Below, one piece after another: positions 34,771-43,095 of a stretch of DNA of 64,000 nt. The notes beneath the pieces were generated by a model. The model saw only the letters and a program-made list of their open reading frames with translations. It had not been told where the DNA came from and ran no database searches. Every line of letters starts with the position of its first letter. Position 1 is the stretch's first letter. This DNA comes from Solirubrum koreensis (GTDB lineage Bacteria; Bacteroidota; Bacteroidia; Cytophagales; Hymenobacteraceae): assembly GCF_039541855.1 (NCBI RefSeq), contig NZ_BAABHA010000010.1, forward strand, positions 372,001 through 436,000. Direction: 5' to 3'. Position numbers and translations under genes: made by a program.

Positions 34771-35235
34771 TTAGCTGGAATGGTCAGCCACTATTACCCA
34801 CTGCCCATTCTGCTGCCTGAACAGCAGCGTAAACCAACCTTGCAGGTCGCCGGCGGCCGGGCGGCGCAGGTGCCAATGGCCTACCACGTGCGCCGCGTCG
34901 GGGCTGAGCGGCGTAACGCGCAGCTCCGAAAACGTGAGCTGGCCCATTGCGGCCGCATCGGGGTAATTGCGGCGGTAGTTATCGAGGGTGCGCTGCCAGC
35001 CGTAGGTAGGGCCGTTTTTACCTATAAACAGCAATGAATCGGACTGCCAATAGCCCGCCATGAAAGCGGTAAGGTCACCGCGGTTCCAGGCGGCACTTTG
35101 AGTGGCCAGAACGCTGCGGATCTGGTTTTCGGCCGGGGCAAACTCGGTTGCGGTGGGCGCGCTGGGTTGAGTGCGGTTGCAACCGGCCAGCAGACCAACG
35201 GCCAACGCCGCATGTAGTAGTAGGATTTTAAGCAT
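34771..35235 (-). CDS. SnoaL/DUF4440-like lipoprotein
   Basis: A 154-residue protein with signal peptide and lipobox LLAGC (Cys19). The mature part has the cone-like fold of the SnoaL/DUF4440 family: an N-terminal helix (NQIRSVLATQSAAWNRGDLT), FMAGYWQSDSLLFIG and paired strands (DAAHVVGHWHLRR, QGWFTLLFRQQNGQWVIVAD). Members bind small molecules or act as isomerase-type enzymes; the substrate is unknown. Its start lies 12 bases from the mtgA stop, so the two may be co-transcribed on the minus strand. Confidence 0.85.
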   Translation of the reverse strand: MLKILLLHAALAVGLLAGCNRTQPSAPTATEFAPAENQIRSVLATQSAAWNRGDLTAFMAGYWQSDSLLFIGKNGPTYGWQRTLDNYRRNYPDAAAMGQLTFSELRVTPLSPDAAHVVGHWHLRRPAAGDLQGWFTLLFRQQNGQWVIVADHSS

Positions 35236-35247
35236 CTGAAGAGAGCA

Positions 35248-35997
35248 TTAGTCTTGGTGAATGAGCCCGCGCACGAAAGCGGTACCGCCCAGCCGACGCA
35301 TGTTGCGCATTACGCGGCGCTGTTTGGCGCGGGCTGTGGGGCCGGGGTGGCCAGCCTGAAACTTTAGTGGATTGGGCAACACAGCGGCCAGCATGGCGGC
35401 CTGCGCCTGCGTCAGGTTTTTAGCCGATTTCCCAAAATGCTTTTGCGCCGCAGCTTCTGCCCCAAACACACAGTCGCCCATTTCGGCCACGTTTAGGTAT
35501 ACCTCCAAAATGCGCTGTTTGCTCCACAGCAGCTCTATGAGCACGGTGAAGTAGGCTTCGGCCGCTTTGCGCACGTAGCTGCGGCCCTGCCACAGGAACA
35601 CGTTCTTGGCCACCTGCTGCGTAATGGTGCTGCCGCCGCGCAGCTGTTTACCGCCCTCAAAATTGCTTTTGGCGGCTTTTTGAATGGCATCCATATCAAA
35701 GCCGCGGTGCTGCAGGAACCGTTGATCTTCGGCGGCCAGCAGGGCCAGCGGCAGGTGCGGCGATACTTCGTCGATGTATCTAAACTGGTAGTTAATCTGG
35801 CGCGAGGCTGCTACGGGCAGTAAGCCGCCGTAATTGGCCTCGGGGCGGTGGCTGCGGCGCTCCAGCATCAGCCACGTAGCCGGCGGCGACACCCAGCGGT
35901 AGAGCAGCACCCACACCACTGACATCAAAAACAACGCCGCCAGCGCCTGCAGCGCCACTTGCCGCGCCAGCCGTAACCGATCCGCTAAATCCTTCAT
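35248..35997 (-). CDS. mtgA: Monofunctional peptidoglycan glycosyltransferase
   Basis: A 249-residue GT51 enzyme with one N-terminal membrane helix (about 16-34) and a periplasmic catalytic domain. Glu90 in AAEDQRFLQHRGFD is catalytic, with RGGSTITQQVAKN (120-132), RKAAEAYFTVLIELLWSK and EVYLNVAEMG as the other family motifs. It polymerises lipid II into glycan strands without a transpeptidase domain. The start at MKDLADRL is chosen because the upstream frame (to 36039) is not membrane-like. Confidence 0.94.
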   Translation of the reverse strand: MKDLADRLRLARQVALQALAALFLMSVVWVLLYRWVSPPATWLMLERRSHRPEANYGGLLPVAASRQINYQFRYIDEVSPHLPLALLAAEDQRFLQHRGFDMDAIQKAAKSNFEGGKQLRGGSTITQQVAKNVFLWQGRSYVRKAAEAYFTVLIELLWSKQRILEVYLNVAEMGDCVFGAEAAAQKHFGKSAKNLTQAQAAMLAAVLPNPLKFQAGHPGPTARAKQRRVMRNMRRLGGTAFVRGLIHQD

Positions 35998-36118
35998 CAA
36001 TTTGTTTGTTGTATCTACGGCCTGACCACGGCGGCCCACCGGGCGAAATTAGCACCTTCCGCACGTAGCCAACCGGGTTTCCACGTATTTTCCCTCTCTG
36101 CTTTACCCCTTCTCTTTC

Positions 36119-36754
36119 ATGTCTCGCCTCCTGCCGCTGTTCCCGCTAAACCTCGTGGTGTTTCCGGGTGAAAAGCTGAACCTGCACATTTTTGAGCCCC
36201 GCTACCGCCAACTGGTGCACGATTGCGCCACGGAAAACATAACCTTCGGTATTCCGGCGTTTCTAAACGGCGAAGTGCAGCCCATTGGCACCGAAATGCG
36301 CTTGATTCGCATCGAGAAACTCTACGAGTCGGGTGAATCGGATATCCGAACCGAAGGCGTGGGCGTTTTCCGCCTCGGTGAAATGCTGCGGCAGGCGCCA
36401 GGCAAGCTCTACGCTGCCGGCTACGTAGACGACCTGCCCGACGATGCCACCGAAGATCCTGACGTTCGGCAGCACATTGGTACGCTGGTGGCGCAGCTCT
36501 ACAACATTCTCGGCCTGAGTCCTACCTTGCTTACCCTGCCGCCGCACTACCGCATGTTCGACGTGGCACATCAGCTGGGCCTTAGCAACGAGCAGGAATA
36601 CCAGCTGCTGACCCTGCGCTCCGAGGCCGAACGGCAGGAGCTCGTGCGCGGGCATCTGGAACAAATTCTGCCCGTACTCAGCGAAACCGAGCGCCTGAAA
36701 GAACGCGTGCGACTAAACGGTCATTTCAAGAACCTGACGCCGCCCAGCTTTTAG
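36119..36754 (+). CDS. Lon-substrate-binding-domain protein (LON N-terminal domain only)
   Basis: A 211-residue protein with LPLFPLNLVVFPGEKLNLHIFEPRYRQLV, the typical start of the Lon N-domain, and a helical second half (MFDVAHQLGLSNEQEYQLLT, ERQELVRGHLEQILPVLSE). It lacks the AAA and protease domains of Lon, as do known stand-alone LON-domain proteins; a role in substrate recognition or signalling is presumed. The ATG at 36119 immediately precedes the first strand. It lies 69 bases before the metallophosphoesterase gene on the same strand. Confidence 0.88.
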   Translation: MSRLLPLFPLNLVVFPGEKLNLHIFEPRYRQLVHDCATENITFGIPAFLNGEVQPIGTEMRLIRIEKLYESGESDIRTEGVGVFRLGEMLRQAPGKLYAAGYVDDLPDDATEDPDVRQHIGTLVAQLYNILGLSPTLLTLPPHYRMFDVAHQLGLSNEQEYQLLTLRSEAERQELVRGHLEQILPVLSETERLKERVRLNGHFKNLTPPSF

Positions 36755-36822
36755 AGCGGCTCGCCCCCACGCAATAACCTCCGGCACAAGGGCCCGTAAA
36801 CCTGCCAAACGTACCGCCTTCC

Positions 36823-38052
36823 GTGTCTGTAGAATCCGTAGTGTTGTGGCTTTTTGCCGCGTTAGTGGCGTGGCTGGCATACCGTTTTTTTCTGGAACGG
36901 CGTGTACGACGGCTTCCTTACGTGGCGCCGGCTTTGCGCCATTGGAACGATGACGCCCCGCCCGCCGTTGCACCCGCCCATCGGATTTGCCTGATTGGTG
37001 ACTTGGGAGCCGTGAGTACCGACGGCCACGACCCCGTGCTGAACTTGCTACGCACCTGGCTAGTGGAAGCCGGGGCACAGGGCACCGTGGTACTACTGGG
37101 CGACAACGTGTACCCCGTGGGCCTGCCGCCGGCCGGCCATCCGCAGCGCGAAGCCGCCGAGCGCCGGCTCGACATTCAGCTTGACGTCCTGCGTGAGTTT
37201 TCCGGCCGCGTGGTGTTTCTCAGCGGTAACCACGACTGGAACAAAGGCCGATCCGACGGTTACGAATACTTGCGGGCTCAAGAAGCTTACGTGCGGGAGA
37301 AGCTGCCCGGTGTGCAATACCTGCCCGCCAACGGCTGCCCCGGCCCGGTAGCCCTGCCCCTTGCCAACGGCTTGGTGCTGCTAGTGCTCAATACCCAGTG
37401 GTGGGTGCAGCGCGGGCCGCGTCCTTTGGGTCCGGCTCACGGCTGTACTGCCACCAACCCCAAGCAGCCCTTCGAGCAGCTACGGGCTTTACTGGCTCAG
37501 TACCACAACCAGCGTATTGTGGTGGCCGGGCATCATCCCATGTATTCCAATGCCGTGCACGGTGGCAAATTCACCGTGAAGCAGCACGTGTTTCCCCTTA
37601 CCGCCGCGCACAAGCGGGCGTACGTGCCGCTGCCGGGCATTGGGTCGCTTTTTCCCATGTACCGCCGCGTGGTAGGCGCCGCCGAAGACATGGCCTATCC
37701 GCCCTACCGCCGCATGCGTCGCCGCTTGCTGCAAGTACTGCGCGAGGCTCCCGGCGCCGTATACGCCGCCGGCCACGACCATAACCTGCAGTACTTCCTG
37801 CGCCGTGGTGTACACTACTTAATCAGTGGAGCCGGCAGCAAAACTTCGTTCGTGCAGCCAGGTGGTCGGGCCGCTTTTGTGCACGAGCACAAAGGCTTCT
37901 TCACCCTCGATTACTACGCGGGCGGTCAGTTATGGCTGCACACGTGGCAGCCAGCCGATGCTACCGGCACGCGGGCGGCACCTGTTTTCAGCTGCCCGTT
38001 ATCGGTAGAACCAATTACGCCGGAACCAGCACCCGCAGGCTCCGCGGGCTAA
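36823..38052 (+). CDS. Calcineurin-like metallophosphoesterase, membrane-anchored
   Basis: A 409-residue protein starting at a GTG (36823) with a single hydrophobic helix (residues 4-24) and then a metallophosphoesterase domain: CLIGDLGAVS, VVLLGDNVYPVG, SGNHDWNKG, AGHHPMYSN and AAGHDHNLQYFL give the di-metal ligands. The C-terminal part (LISGAGSKTSF, KGFFTLDYYAGGQLWLHTW) belongs to the same domain. The substrate is unknown. Its last 38 bases overlap the 3' end of the convergent lipid-kinase-like gene. Confidence 0.9.
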   Translation: MSVESVVLWLFAALVAWLAYRFFLERRVRRLPYVAPALRHWNDDAPPAVAPAHRICLIGDLGAVSTDGHDPVLNLLRTWLVEAGAQGTVVLLGDNVYPVGLPPAGHPQREAAERRLDIQLDVLREFSGRVVFLSGNHDWNKGRSDGYEYLRAQEAYVREKLPGVQYLPANGCPGPVALPLANGLVLLVLNTQWWVQRGPRPLGPAHGCTATNPKQPFEQLRALLAQYHNQRIVVAGHHPMYSNAVHGGKFTVKQHVFPLTAAHKRAYVPLPGIGSLFPMYRRVVGAAEDMAYPPYRRMRRRLLQVLREAPGAVYAAGHDHNLQYFLRRGVHYLISGAGSKTSFVQPGGRAAFVHEHKGFFTLDYYAGGQLWLHTWQPADATGTRAAPVFSCPLSVEPITPEPAPAGSAG

Positions 38053-38917
38053 TGGTTACTTCGAGCGGCGTACTGAGCTCCATGGGCTCACCATCTACCT
38101 GCACCTGCACCTTTTCCTCGTTCAGCACCCAAATTTGAGCTTTGCGGCAGCGTAGCCGTCGTGTGTAGTCGGAGTTTTCGAAGCCTTCGGTGTAGAGGTC
38201 GTACAGAATGCCGGGGGCCGCTGCGCCTGGAAAAGGCTCGATGATGCACAACTCAAACCAGCCGTCGTCTAGCTGACTATCGGGGTTGATGACCACGTTG
38301 CTGCCGAAGGTGCGCGCATTGGCAATGGTGAGCATGAAAGCCTCGCCTTCCCAGTGCTCCGTATCGGTTTCGATGCGGTAACGGGCAGGCTCGTAGCCCA
38401 TGTATTCCTGCAGGGCTACGCGCACGTAAGCACCGGGGCCACGAGTGTCGCCGGTGCTGAAACGCTCGACCACTACGGCATTAAAGCCCAGATCGGCCAG
38501 GTGTACGGTTAAGTGGCCGCTTACACTCAGCGTGTCGATTTCACGCACACGGTGTTCCCAAAGCACGTTAAGCGCCTCGTCGGCTTGCTGCGGTATGTCG
38601 AGGTCTTTGGATAAGCCGTTGCCTGAACCCAGCGGAATGATGCCCATGGGCAGGCCCTCCGCCAGCACGGCCTCGGCCACCAGGCGCACCGTACCGTCAC
38701 CGCCCGCTCCAAATACTACATCGTAGCTATTTTCCTGCAACTGTTGCCGCAGGTTGGTCAGGTCATTCGTGCCGGTGGTTTCAAACAGGTGTACCTCGTT
38801 GCCTCGCTCGGCGCACACCTGCTGCAACTGTTCAAGCACAGTTTCCTTGTCGATGTCGCCCGAAATGGGGTTCATCACGAACAGCACGCGGTGCAACGGT
38901 AAAGGAGCGTCGGACAT
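38015..38917 (-). CDS. Diacylglycerol/sphingosine kinase-like protein (YegS/DgkB family)
   Basis: A 300-residue cytoplasmic lipid-kinase-fold protein. The nucleotide motif FGAGGDGTVRLVAEAV and the following GIIPLGSGNGLSKDLDIP are typical of the family, with LADLGFNAVVVERF and LDDGWFELCII in the second lobe. Such proteins phosphorylate diacylglycerol or related lipids using ATP. Together with the App1-type phosphatase and metallophosphoesterase nearby it may balance lipid phosphorylation, but no operon links them. Convergent with the phosphoesterase gene, overlapping by 38 bases. Confidence 0.9.
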   Translation of the reverse strand: MSDAPLPLHRVLFVMNPISGDIDKETVLEQLQQVCAERGNEVHLFETTGTNDLTNLRQQLQENSYDVVFGAGGDGTVRLVAEAVLAEGLPMGIIPLGSGNGLSKDLDIPQQADEALNVLWEHRVREIDTLSVSGHLTVHLADLGFNAVVVERFSTGDTRGPGAYVRVALQEYMGYEPARYRIETDTEHWEGEAFMLTIANARTFGSNVVINPDSQLDDGWFELCIIEPFPGAAAPGILYDLYTEGFENSDYTRRLRCRKAQIWVLNEEKVQVQVDGEPMELSTPLEVTISPRSLRVLVPA

Positions 38918-38965
38918 GGATGGGTAAGTAAGCGGGAACGGACTTTAAACGCGACAGGCACAGAA

Positions 38966-38991
38966 AAAGCCGGCGCACGGGCGCCGGCTTT
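38966..38991 (-). terminator. Terminator of the M48 gene
   Basis: A perfect 11-bp stem AAAGCCGGCGC/GCGCCGGCTTT with a 4-base loop, with T residues on the minus strand, 27 bases after the M48 stop at 39018. Confidence 0.85.
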
Positions 38992-39017
38992 AGAAAAAAC
39001 TTTTGAAACGAAGGTGG

Positions 39018-39830
39018 TTATTTTTTCAGGCCGCTGGGCACACCGCTGGGAAAAACCGCGGCAATTTCCTTTTCCAGCACGCCCACCCGGTTACCAGGGT
39101 TGGGGTGCGTACTCAAAAACTCGGGCGTACGGCCGCCGCCGCCTTTAGACTCCAGTACGCTCATCACCTCGATCATGGCACGGGGGTCGTAACCGGCCTC
39201 TGCGGTGTACTTCACGGCTAACCGGTCCGACTCCAATTCATCTTCGCGGCCGAAGCGCAACGACACAACCTTGGCAATGGCAGCGGCAACGGCAGCGTTG
39301 GCAATGGATCCGCCCGGGCGGTCCGGGTCATAAGCCGCAATGCCGGCCGCACCGGCTAAACCCTGCGTGAGCTGCGACTTTGCCAACTGTTCGGCAGAGT
39401 GCCGCCCAATAACATGCCCGATTTCATGGGCCAAAACGCCAGCTACCTGACCTTCGGTAGACATGGCTTTCAGTAAGCCTGCCGTAATAAAAATCTGCCC
39501 TCCGGGCAGTGCAAACGCATTAATCGTCTGCTCATCGGCCAGCAAATGGAAGTTGAACTTATACACCGACTGCCCGGCTCCGGCGGCTTGCACCAAGGTT
39601 TGGCCGATACGATCGACGGCAGCCCGGGCCTGCTCGTCGGGGTGCAGGCCACCGTATTGCTGTGCCATTTGCGGCGCCGCCTGCAAACCGAGCGCCACTT
39701 CCTGTTCGGCGGTCATGTTCACGTGTTGCACCTCGCCGGTTACCGGGTTGGTTTGCCGGTTGCAGTAATAGGTGATGAAAGAAAAGCCCGCGACAATTAG
39801 GGCTATAATGTAACGGAGGGAGCCTCGCAT
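39018..39830 (-). CDS. M48 family metallopeptidase, membrane-anchored
   Basis: A 270-residue protein started at MRGSLRYIIALIVAGF (ATG 39830) with a membrane helix or signal sequence (about 5-22). The zinc motif HEIGH is at 135-139 and EDELESDRLA gives the third ligand. FLSTHPNPGNRVGVLEKEI matches the C-terminal element seen in the other M48 gene at 31998. Likely a BepA/LoiP-type periplasmic protease in outer-membrane quality control. The AGAAGIAAYDP region replaces the usual helix after the zinc site. The 34 codons upstream in frame are unlikely to be translated. Confidence 0.9.
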   Translation of the reverse strand: MRGSLRYIIALIVAGFSFITYYCNRQTNPVTGEVQHVNMTAEQEVALGLQAAPQMAQQYGGLHPDEQARAAVDRIGQTLVQAAGAGQSVYKFNFHLLADEQTINAFALPGGQIFITAGLLKAMSTEGQVAGVLAHEIGHVIGRHSAEQLAKSQLTQGLAGAAGIAAYDPDRPGGSIANAAVAAAIAKVVSLRFGREDELESDRLAVKYTAEAGYDPRAMIEVMSVLESKGGGGRTPEFLSTHPNPGNRVGVLEKEIAAVFPSGVPSGLKK

Positions 39831-40025
39831 GATGAGATAAGCTGCGGTGGGGAATGGAAAACAACGCCAGCTGCGCTGTAACCCGTCTAACGCGCCACGC
39901 GCAACAGGGTTATCCCAACCATGCGCAGCCAAAAACTACCGGCTTGCGTATCAGGCCTAATTCCCACGCGGGATGGTCAAACGGCTTTTTTCGCTGGCCG
40001 CCTCGCCCCACACTCCTACTTCACC

Positions 40026-40214
40026 ATGAACCAGAAACGCACATTTGGGTCGCTGCTTACGCTGCTTGGCATTGCGGCCCTTATTTATGGTGCCCTCGGC
40101 CTTTTGGGCAAAGTTGGGCTTAGTCAGATAAATTCACTGGTGCCCATCGGTCTGGGCCTCATTTTCTTCTTTGCCGGCATCAGCCTCGTACGGGCCACCG
40201 GCGACCGAGCATAG
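40026..40214 (+). CDS. Small membrane protein, 62 aa
   Basis: Started at MNQKRTFGSLLTLLG (ATG 40026); the longer open frame (from 39921) adds an unlikely N-terminus. Two hydrophobic helices (SLLTLLGIAALIYGALGLL and VPIGLGLIFFFAGISLVRA) with a short polar end give a probable inner-membrane hairpin. The family is not named. It ends ten bases before a bidirectional terminator. Confidence 0.75.
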   Translation: MNQKRTFGSLLTLLGIAALIYGALGLLGKVGLSQINSLVPIGLGLIFFFAGISLVRATGDRA

Positions 40215-40224
40215 GCTTACCAAT

Positions 40225-40284
40225 CCCCGTAAAAGAGCCGGCCCGGCGAACCATACTGTTCGCCGGGCCGGCTCTTTTACGGGG
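40225..40284. terminator. Bidirectional terminator with 27-bp perfect stem
   Basis: Bases 40225-40251 pair exactly with 40258-40284 around a 6-base loop (CATACT). The stem is GC-rich at the core with AAAA/TTTT at the shoulder. It separates the small membrane protein from the convergent L,D-transpeptidase gene. Confidence 0.9.
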
Positions 40285-40297
40285 AGATATTATTGCA

Positions 40298-41080
40298 TTA
40301 CTGCCCAGCCATGGGGCTAATGCCATGGGAACGGGCAAACGAAGGCAGGGCCGCATCTAGGTTCAGCCATTGAGAAGAGTAAGTCACGCCGTCGGGTGCG
40401 TGTGCATACACAACCGAGCCTCCCTGAATGGTTTTGATAATGGGAGCCGACTGCTCCTGCGGCAAGGCGGGGCAGCCTTGGCTGCGTCCTAAACGCCCGT
40501 GCTGGCGGATAAAATCCTGGCATACGTACTGCGCGCCGTGTACCACTACCGCCCGCGGTCCGGCATTGGAGTTGAACTTGGGGTCCATACCACGCAATTT
40601 CAACGACAGGCCGTGCTTGCCTTGGTAGGTTTGCTGCGTGAGGTAAAAACCCAGGCTGCTTTGCTCCGAGCCGGAAACGTTAGAAAAAGCTTTGGCAAAC
40701 TCCTCACCGGTACCTTTGCCGTGCGCTACCAGTGTATGGTACAGCAACCGCTGCTTGGCCAAATCAATAACCCACAGCCGGTTAAGCCGACTGGAACGGC
40801 TGAAGTCGATGATGGTTAATACCGGCTTACTGGCAAGGCCCCTACTGCGCAAGTTGTAGTAACCCACTAAGGCATTGCGCAGCACCGTGGTGCTAAGGCC
40901 CGTATTGGCCAGCCCCGCACCAACATAGGTACGAACCAGGTTTTGTTCGAAAGCAGCGCGGTAAGCGGCTAACGCCGGATTAGGCGGCGTTGTGGCCGGG
41001 CGCGAAGCAGCGCCGGTGGTGTGTACGCACAACGCAAAACCCAACGCAAGGCAGGTTTGTAGAATACGCGCAGGCTTCAT
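40298..41080 (-). CDS. Murein L,D-transpeptidase catalytic domain protein (YkuD-like)
   Basis: A 260-residue secreted protein with a signal peptide (residues 1-25), then a short helical region and a YkuD-type catalytic domain. RLWVIDLAKQRLLYHTLVAHGKG opens the domain; His181 in VVVHGAQYV and Cys203 in GRSQGCPALP are the likely catalytic pair. This is a different family from the YcbB-like enzyme at 6564: compact, with SQGCPALP in place of SHGCIRL. It probably trims or crosslinks peptidoglycan, or anchors proteins to it. The ATG at 41080 starts the signal peptide. Confidence 0.87.
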   Translation of the reverse strand: MKPARILQTCLALGFALCVHTTGAASRPATTPPNPALAAYRAAFEQNLVRTYVGAGLANTGLSTTVLRNALVGYYNLRSRGLASKPVLTIIDFSRSSRLNRLWVIDLAKQRLLYHTLVAHGKGTGEEFAKAFSNVSGSEQSSLGFYLTQQTYQGKHGLSLKLRGMDPKFNSNAGPRAVVVHGAQYVCQDFIRQHGRLGRSQGCPALPQEQSAPIIKTIQGGSVVYAHAPDGVTYSSQWLNLDAALPSFARSHGISPMAGQ

Positions 41081-41140
41081 GGCAAGGTGGAGGAAGCTTA
41101 GAAGTCGCAAATGGGCTGGGGTAAGGGCGGCTAAATATAC

Positions 41141-41148
41141 TAGTTTTG
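41141..41148 (+). promoter_or_regulatory. -7 box for the 134-aa lipoprotein gene
   Basis: TAGTTTTG matches the Bacteroidota -7 consensus TAnnTTTG and lies 46 bases upstream of the ATG at 41195. No TTG -33 box is clear. Confidence 0.4.
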
Positions 41149-41194
41149 TGCCGCCGTGCCCTCTAACGACCGAGGATCGGCCTGGGTTCCAACA

Positions 41195-41599
41195 ATGATG
41201 CACCGCATATTATTATTTGGAGCAGTTGCTTCACTTCTAGCATCTTGCAGTGGCCAAAGCATCACTATTCCTGGCTTCGACGATGCTACCTGGCGCCGGG
41301 ATTCCCGCGCCTGCCAAGGCCTGCGCCGCAACCTTCTCCCACCCCTCGACCAGAACCGGCAACTGCTGTACGGCAAGACCAATGGCGCAATTAACGCATT
41401 GCTGGGCCACCCCGACGAGGAGGAACTGGAAGCGCAAACCCAACGCGCCTACTACTACTACCTCGAACCTGGGGAGCAGTGCCAGCCGGGCCATCCGCGC
41501 AGTGCCGCTCGCCGCCTCTTGCTACGCTTCGGCGCTTTAAATACGGTTACGGAAGTGCTCTACACCACTTCCGCGCCCATTTACCACAAGCCAAACTAA
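41195..41599 (+). CDS. Small lipoprotein, unknown function
   Basis: A 134-residue protein started at MMHRILLFGAVASLLASC (ATG 41195, possibly the next ATG) with lipobox LLASC. The mature part has NAGLLGHPDEEELEAQTQRAYYYYLEP-like hydrophilic helices and a C-terminal beta stretch; the segments INALLGHPDEEELEAQ and YYYYLEPGEQC recall Bacteroidota lipoproteins of unassigned function. A TAGTTTTG box precedes it. It converges on the 131-aa secreted protein gene. Confidence 0.7.
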   Translation: MMHRILLFGAVASLLASCSGQSITIPGFDDATWRRDSRACQGLRRNLLPPLDQNRQLLYGKTNGAINALLGHPDEEELEAQTQRAYYYYLEPGEQCQPGHPRSAARRLLLRFGALNTVTEVLYTTSAPIYHKPN

Positions 41600-41600
41600 A

Positions 41601-41640
41601 CAACAACGGACCCCCTCCTTTCGGAAGCGGTCCGTTGTTG
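41601..41640. terminator. Bidirectional terminator
   Basis: CAACAACGGACC and GGTCCGTTGTTG pair perfectly across a 16-base loop that contains further short pairing. It lies between the convergent lipoprotein and secreted-protein genes, followed by a TTA-rich stretch on the plus strand. Confidence 0.7.
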
Positions 41641-41676
41641 TTACTTGCCGTTGGCCGGGCTTAAAGCGTAGGATGC

Positions 41677-42072
41677 TTATCCCATGCCGTTCTGATTGGG
41701 GTCGGCAGACTGAGGAGCTTCCATGGCAGGCTTTTCTTCCCGTAGGGCACTCAGCTGAGAAGGAGTAAGAATAAGACGGCACTCTTGCTCGTACTGCGCT
41801 TCCAACTCCATTATGCGAGCTTGGCGCCCGGTTGGGTCCTGCTCGTACTGCCATTGAATTTCATCCAAACGCGCCAGCTTAATCTCATTAACGGAGCGCA
41901 GCTTGATAATCTGCGCTTCATTTAGGTGTAAACGGACAGCCATTTTACGGGTCAGTTCTTCAGCTTGCGCTGCCGAAACCCGACTTGGGTTAGGAACTTG
42001 TCGGTCACGCATCTGCCCGTGGGCCGACAAGCCGAGGCCGCAGCACACTGCGGCAATAAACAACGCTTTCAT
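41677..42072 (-). CDS. Small secreted helical protein, Spy-like (paralogue 1 of 3)
   Basis: A 131-residue protein started at MKALFIAAVCCGLGLSAHG with a signal peptide and a mature all-helical part (RKMAVRLHLNEAQIIKLRSV, QARIMELEAQYEQECRLILT, LTPSQLSALREEK). Two other genes (56121 and 56712) have the same layout: a helix with (L)(N/D)E(A/G)Q.LK(V/L/I) near residue 50, an acidic middle helix and (L)..(N/S)QL.A(Y/F/L) near the end. The layout resembles CpxP/Spy periplasmic chaperones, which sense or bind unfolded proteins, but the defining LTxxQ motif is only partly present (LTPSQ). Function unproven. An AT-rich stretch lies upstream, as for the other two. Confidence 0.75.
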   Translation of the reverse strand: MKALFIAAVCCGLGLSAHGQMRDRQVPNPSRVSAAQAEELTRKMAVRLHLNEAQIIKLRSVNEIKLARLDEIQWQYEQDPTGRQARIMELEAQYEQECRLILTPSQLSALREEKPAMEAPQSADPNQNGMG

Positions 42073-42138
42073 GTGGTGGAGCAAAAGGAGTGAAATTGGA
42101 CGAATGGAAAGCCGGTTGGCACGACTTTGTGTAGTCCA

Positions 42139-42186
42139 ATTATATATTATTTAAGTTTAAATTCAAATTCTCTTTAAAACATTTTC
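42139..42186. promoter_or_regulatory. AT-rich upstream region of the 131-aa secreted protein
   Basis: A run of about 48 bases composed almost only of A and T, including TTAAGTTT at 42151-42158, lies 67-114 bases upstream of the minus-strand ATG at 42072. A similar AT-rich region with the same octamer lies upstream of the paralogue at 56477. No exact -7 box is visible. Confidence 0.45.
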
Positions 42187-42242
42187 CTGTTTGGGTATAG
42201 TTCCCACATCGGGAAGTATACCAGTAGAGCAAGCGCATATAA

Positions 42243-42288
42243 AAAAAACCGGCCCGGCTTGGTGCTTAACGCCAAATCGGACCGGTTT
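42243..42288 (-). terminator. Terminator of the DUF4199-like gene
   Basis: An imperfect stem on the minus strand (AAACCGGTCCGATTTGGC opposed to ACCAAGCCGGGCCGGTTT) followed by eight T residues, 22 bases after the stop at 42310. The flanking 42187-42242 is the remaining intergenic sequence with no further feature seen. Confidence 0.75.
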
Positions 42289-42309
42289 GTATAACACATG
42301 CACAACTCG

Positions 42310-42780
42310 CTAATCGAGTTGCTCCATGGGCTTGTGGTCGGGGCTCTTAAAGTACTGCATGGCAACGAGTGAAATGATCATGCCCGACATTACACCTTGC
42401 AGCAAAACGGCCAGAAAGGCGATGGTTACCGAGAGGTCAAACCCAAACAAATCCTGAGCGCGCAGTTGCTCCACAAAGTTGGGGTTAACTACCATGTAAA
42501 TGATCAGGAAGAGGCCGAACACAACAGAAGCTACGGCTGAAGTAATGATGCCCGTACCAAAACCGTGCAGGTAGGGCATCCGGTCGTGGCGCGCCCGCTT
42601 GTAATTTGAAATGGCCATGCAAACACCAATGGCCAGCACAATGCCGTTCAAAAAGCTGTACTCAATGCGGTCGGCCCAGCCGATGATACTGGCCAGCAGG
42701 AAGTAGGCAATCATTCCTACGGACGTAAAGAGTCCGTACCGAATTCCATTTTTTTCCGGGGAAAGAAGTGCGTCAGCCAT
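42310..42780 (-). CDS. DUF4199-like membrane protein
   Basis: A 156-residue protein started at MADALLSPEKNGIRYGLF (ATG 42780), with four predicted helices (about residues 15-36, 39-61, 68-100 and 115-140). GIRYGLFTSVGMIAYFLLASI and HGFGTGIITSAVASVVFGLFLIIYMVVNPNFVEQ match the DUF4199 family of Bacteroidota inner-membrane proteins of unknown function. The open frame begins 21 codons earlier with no protein-like N-terminus. Divergent from the ABC-F gene. Confidence 0.83.
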   Translation of the reverse strand: MADALLSPEKNGIRYGLFTSVGMIAYFLLASIIGWADRIEYSFLNGIVLAIGVCMAISNYKRARHDRMPYLHGFGTGIITSAVASVVFGLFLIIYMVVNPNFVEQLRAQDLFGFDLSVTIAFLAVLLQGVMSGMIISLVAMQYFKSPDHKPMEQLD

Positions 42781-43031
42781 AAGGCGAAAATTTGAGGAGG
42801 AACAACGAAGAGAGAAAAGAGCAACCAGCTGAACCACTGACAAGCGGTGGGTTTAGGTAGCGGTGCTGTTTTCCTATACTGAAATCGGAGCGTAGCGGTT
42901 GTGGTTTGTCGGCGCTGGAAAGAGGATTTTGTTTTTTAACCCGTTGATTATGTGTGGGCAGCCGATGGGATTTTTTGCGACACCAGCGTTGTTATCATCA
43001 CCGATACGCAAGGGCCACGGTGCATTTTGCC

Positions 43032-43039
43032 TACCTTTG
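43032..43039 (+). promoter_or_regulatory. -7 box for the ABC-F gene
   Basis: TACCTTTG matches TAnnTTTG exactly and lies 56 bases upstream of the ATG at 43096. No -33 TTG is found at 17-23 bases; the rest of the divergent 315-base intergenic region (42781-43095) holds no other recognisable element. Confidence 0.5.
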
Positions 43040-43095
43040 CGCGGTTTTTAGCCTCACCAGGCTTCTTTCATATTGATTTTTTCGGCAGCTACTGC

